DNA of 6,801 nucleotides from JADFNO01 sp965369945. Its GTDB lineage: Bacteria > Planctomycetota > Phycisphaerae > Phycisphaerales > SM1A02. The stretch lies in NCBI GenBank assembly GCA_965369945.1, contig CBDUST010000256.1, positions 1 to 6,801 of the forward strand. Reading direction: 5' to 3'. The notes beneath the pieces were generated by a model. The model saw nothing but the letters and a program-made list of their open reading frames with translations, did no database searches and was not told the origin of the DNA. Shown here one piece after another: positions 6,274 through 6,801 of this stretch. Within the stretch, counting starts at the first letter, position 1. Each line of letters opens with the position of its first letter. The translations under genes were made by a program, and so were the position numbers.

Positions 6274-6293
6274 GGAGTTGAGGGCGAACAGTG

Positions 6294-6470
6294 TCACCCC
6301 AACATATTCATATAGCCCGATTTGCGCCCATGCCTGCCTATCCGACCGATGGGAGTGCCACCACCCAACTCAGGGTAGCAACCCAGCCTTCTCGCCTGGT
6401 ATTCCCGAGTTCGTTTGCCGGAATTCGGCCACTGACGTAGCTCTTCGTAAAGAGGCGCTTTGCATCCCAT
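6294..6470 (-). CDS. Doubtful small basic protein ORF upstream of a terminator
   Basis: This is a minus-strand frame of 58 residues (ATG at 6470), or 87 if started at 6557. It is rich in Arg, Gly and Tyr toward its end (LGCYPELGGGTPIGRIGRHG region). I recognise no family. No Shine-Dalgarno precedes any of its ATGs, and rare Arg and Ile codons (AGA, AGG, ATA) occur. In its favour, the stop is about 20 bp before a good terminator on the same strand. The same segment can also form several short stems, for example CTCTT/AAGAG at 6441-6454 and an AACTCGGG/CCCTGAGTT pairing around 6363-6412, so it could instead be a structured RNA or decayed sequence. Confidence 0.2.
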   Translation of the reverse strand: MGCKAPLYEELRQWPNSGKRTREYQARRLGCYPELGGGTPIGRIGRHGRKSGYMNMLG

Positions 6471-6501
6471 ATTAGAGCCAGGTAATTGCTCCATGTGGTT
6501 G

Positions 6502-6533
6502 CGCATTCCAGTTCTGCAGAGGCTGGAAATGCG
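6502..6533. repeat. Bulged palindrome
   Basis: CGCATTCCAG (6502-6511) pairs with CTGGAAATGCG (6523-6533) with one extra A, around an 11-nt centre containing TCTGCAGA. Ten pairs with a single bulge in a spacer suggest a REP-like palindrome or a structured RNA element. No second copy is seen in the window. Confidence 0.4.
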
Positions 6534-6618
6534 TGATGAGATACACCGAGCTACCACGTAAACACTGGACCGGTTTCAGGGGATCAGGTCACACCAATCA
6601 CACTCACGGGAAGAAATG

Positions 6619-6665
6619 GGAAGGAAGGGGGGATCAGTACGATTTGTCCCCTCCCAGCCCCTTCC
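6619..6665. repeat. Imperfect inverted repeat, purine/pyrimidine arms
   Basis: GGAAGG (6619-6624) and GGGGA (6629-6633) face TCCCC (6647-6651) and CCTTCC (6660-6665). The plus strand shifts from G/A-rich to C/T-rich across the centre. A nearby direct repeat, GGGGATCAG, occurs at 6579-6587 and 6629-6637. No gene is visible here. Confidence 0.35.
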
Positions 6666-6673
6666 TGTCCGCT

Positions 6674-6693
6674 ACGTGCCTCCGTGCCACTCC
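6674..6693. repeat. Dispersed-repeat-like GGCACGGAGGCACG sequence
   Basis: On the minus strand this reads as GGAG followed by TGGCACGGAGGCACGT, with internal GGCACG units. I recall CACGGAGGCACGGAG-type sequences as frequent intergenic repeats in planctomycetes and other environmental bacteria. Only one copy is in the window, so the assignment rests on memory. Confidence 0.4.
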
Positions 6694-6698
6694 TTCAG

Positions 6699-6715
6699 CG
6701 CGACCACCGGTCGCG
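6699..6715. repeat. Perfect 7-bp hairpin
   Basis: CGCGACC and GGTCGCG form a 7-bp stem around ACC. GCTTTG follows on the plus strand, which is too weak a tract for a confident terminator, and no plus-strand gene precedes it in this region. Confidence 0.4.
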
Positions 6716-6758
6716 GCTTTGCACTGTGTGCGTTCCTGCCTTGGCTCATCCCTTCATT

Positions 6759-6801
6759 CCCCTCTGCGTTCTCCGCGCCTCGGCGGTGAATCCCTCTGTC
6801 C
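6759..6801. repeat. Dispersed-repeat-like CGCxGAGR array, running off the window
   Basis: The minus strand shows three related units in a row, CGCCGAGG, CGCGGAGAA and CGCAGAGGG, preceded by TTCAC. This matches my memory of the widespread ACCGCAGAGRCGCAGAG intergenic repeat of environmental bacteria. The function is unknown. The element may continue past 6801. Confidence 0.45.

Larger units (their letters stand above)
6157..6285. repeat. 12-bp perfect inverted repeat flanking promoter and terminator
   Basis: GCCCTCAACTCC at 6157-6168 is repeated in inverted orientation at 6274-6285 (GGAGTTGAGGGC). The arms enclose 105 bp holding the minus-strand terminator at 6243-6273 and the promoter at 6237-6209. 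The left arm is also part of hairpins 1 and 2 of the candidate RNA. Confidence 0.6.

Noticed and set aside
6278..6475. 65-codon plus-strand frame
   Set aside because: It begins at the foot of the minus-strand terminator, has no ribosome site, and its translation shows no recognisable family.
6502..6533. Integron attC site
   Set aside because: Only one bulged palindrome is present, without the conserved core ends, a cassette array or an integrase.

Overview
The window looks like chromosomal DNA of a planctomycete, most likely a Phycisphaerae-type bacterium. This is inferred from three things: moderately high GC content; a membrane protein ending in the CPxCxYDLRG...CPECG zinc ribbon that I know as frequent in Planctomycetota; and a secreted beta-propeller protein carrying a C-terminal module that I recall from many secreted proteins of that phylum. 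The spacers hold short tandem and dispersed repeats of a kind also common there. No 16S, tRNA or other phylogenetic marker is present, so the placement is provisional.

Layout, left to right. Positions 2-2338 (+) encode a very acidic, probably disordered 778-residue protein with one membrane segment at its extreme C-terminus. Convergent to it is a two-gene minus-strand unit: a polytopic membrane protein with a C-terminal zinc ribbon (3961-3065), overlapping by 4 bp (GTGA) a YgeA-type amino-acid racemase (3068-2376). A 265-bp spacer holds two hairpins and two back-to-back tandem repeats (a heptamer x3 and an octamer of about 6.7 copies). Next on the minus strand is a secreted PQQ-like beta-propeller protein (5852-4227) with a clear signal peptide and Shine-Dalgarno.

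The last 950 bp (5853-6801) have no convincing protein gene but much structure. The strongest item is a candidate small RNA or leader RNA on the minus strand. It has a sigma70-type promoter (TTGACA, 17 bp, GATAAA; 6237-6209), two good hairpins, a long C-rich single-stranded stretch, and an intrinsic terminator (6045-6008). It lies just upstream of the propeller gene, so it could be an independent RNA of about 190 nt or a transcription attenuator in that gene's 5' leader. Immediately upstream of its promoter is a second minus-strand terminator with a cUUCGg loop, which implies another short transcript entering from 6290-6560. Only a doubtful small ORF fits there. The right end (6560-6801) holds inverted repeats and two dispersed-repeat-like sequences.

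Functional links are limited. The racemase and membrane protein are probably co-translated. The acidic protein is on the opposite strand and shows no visible link to the others.
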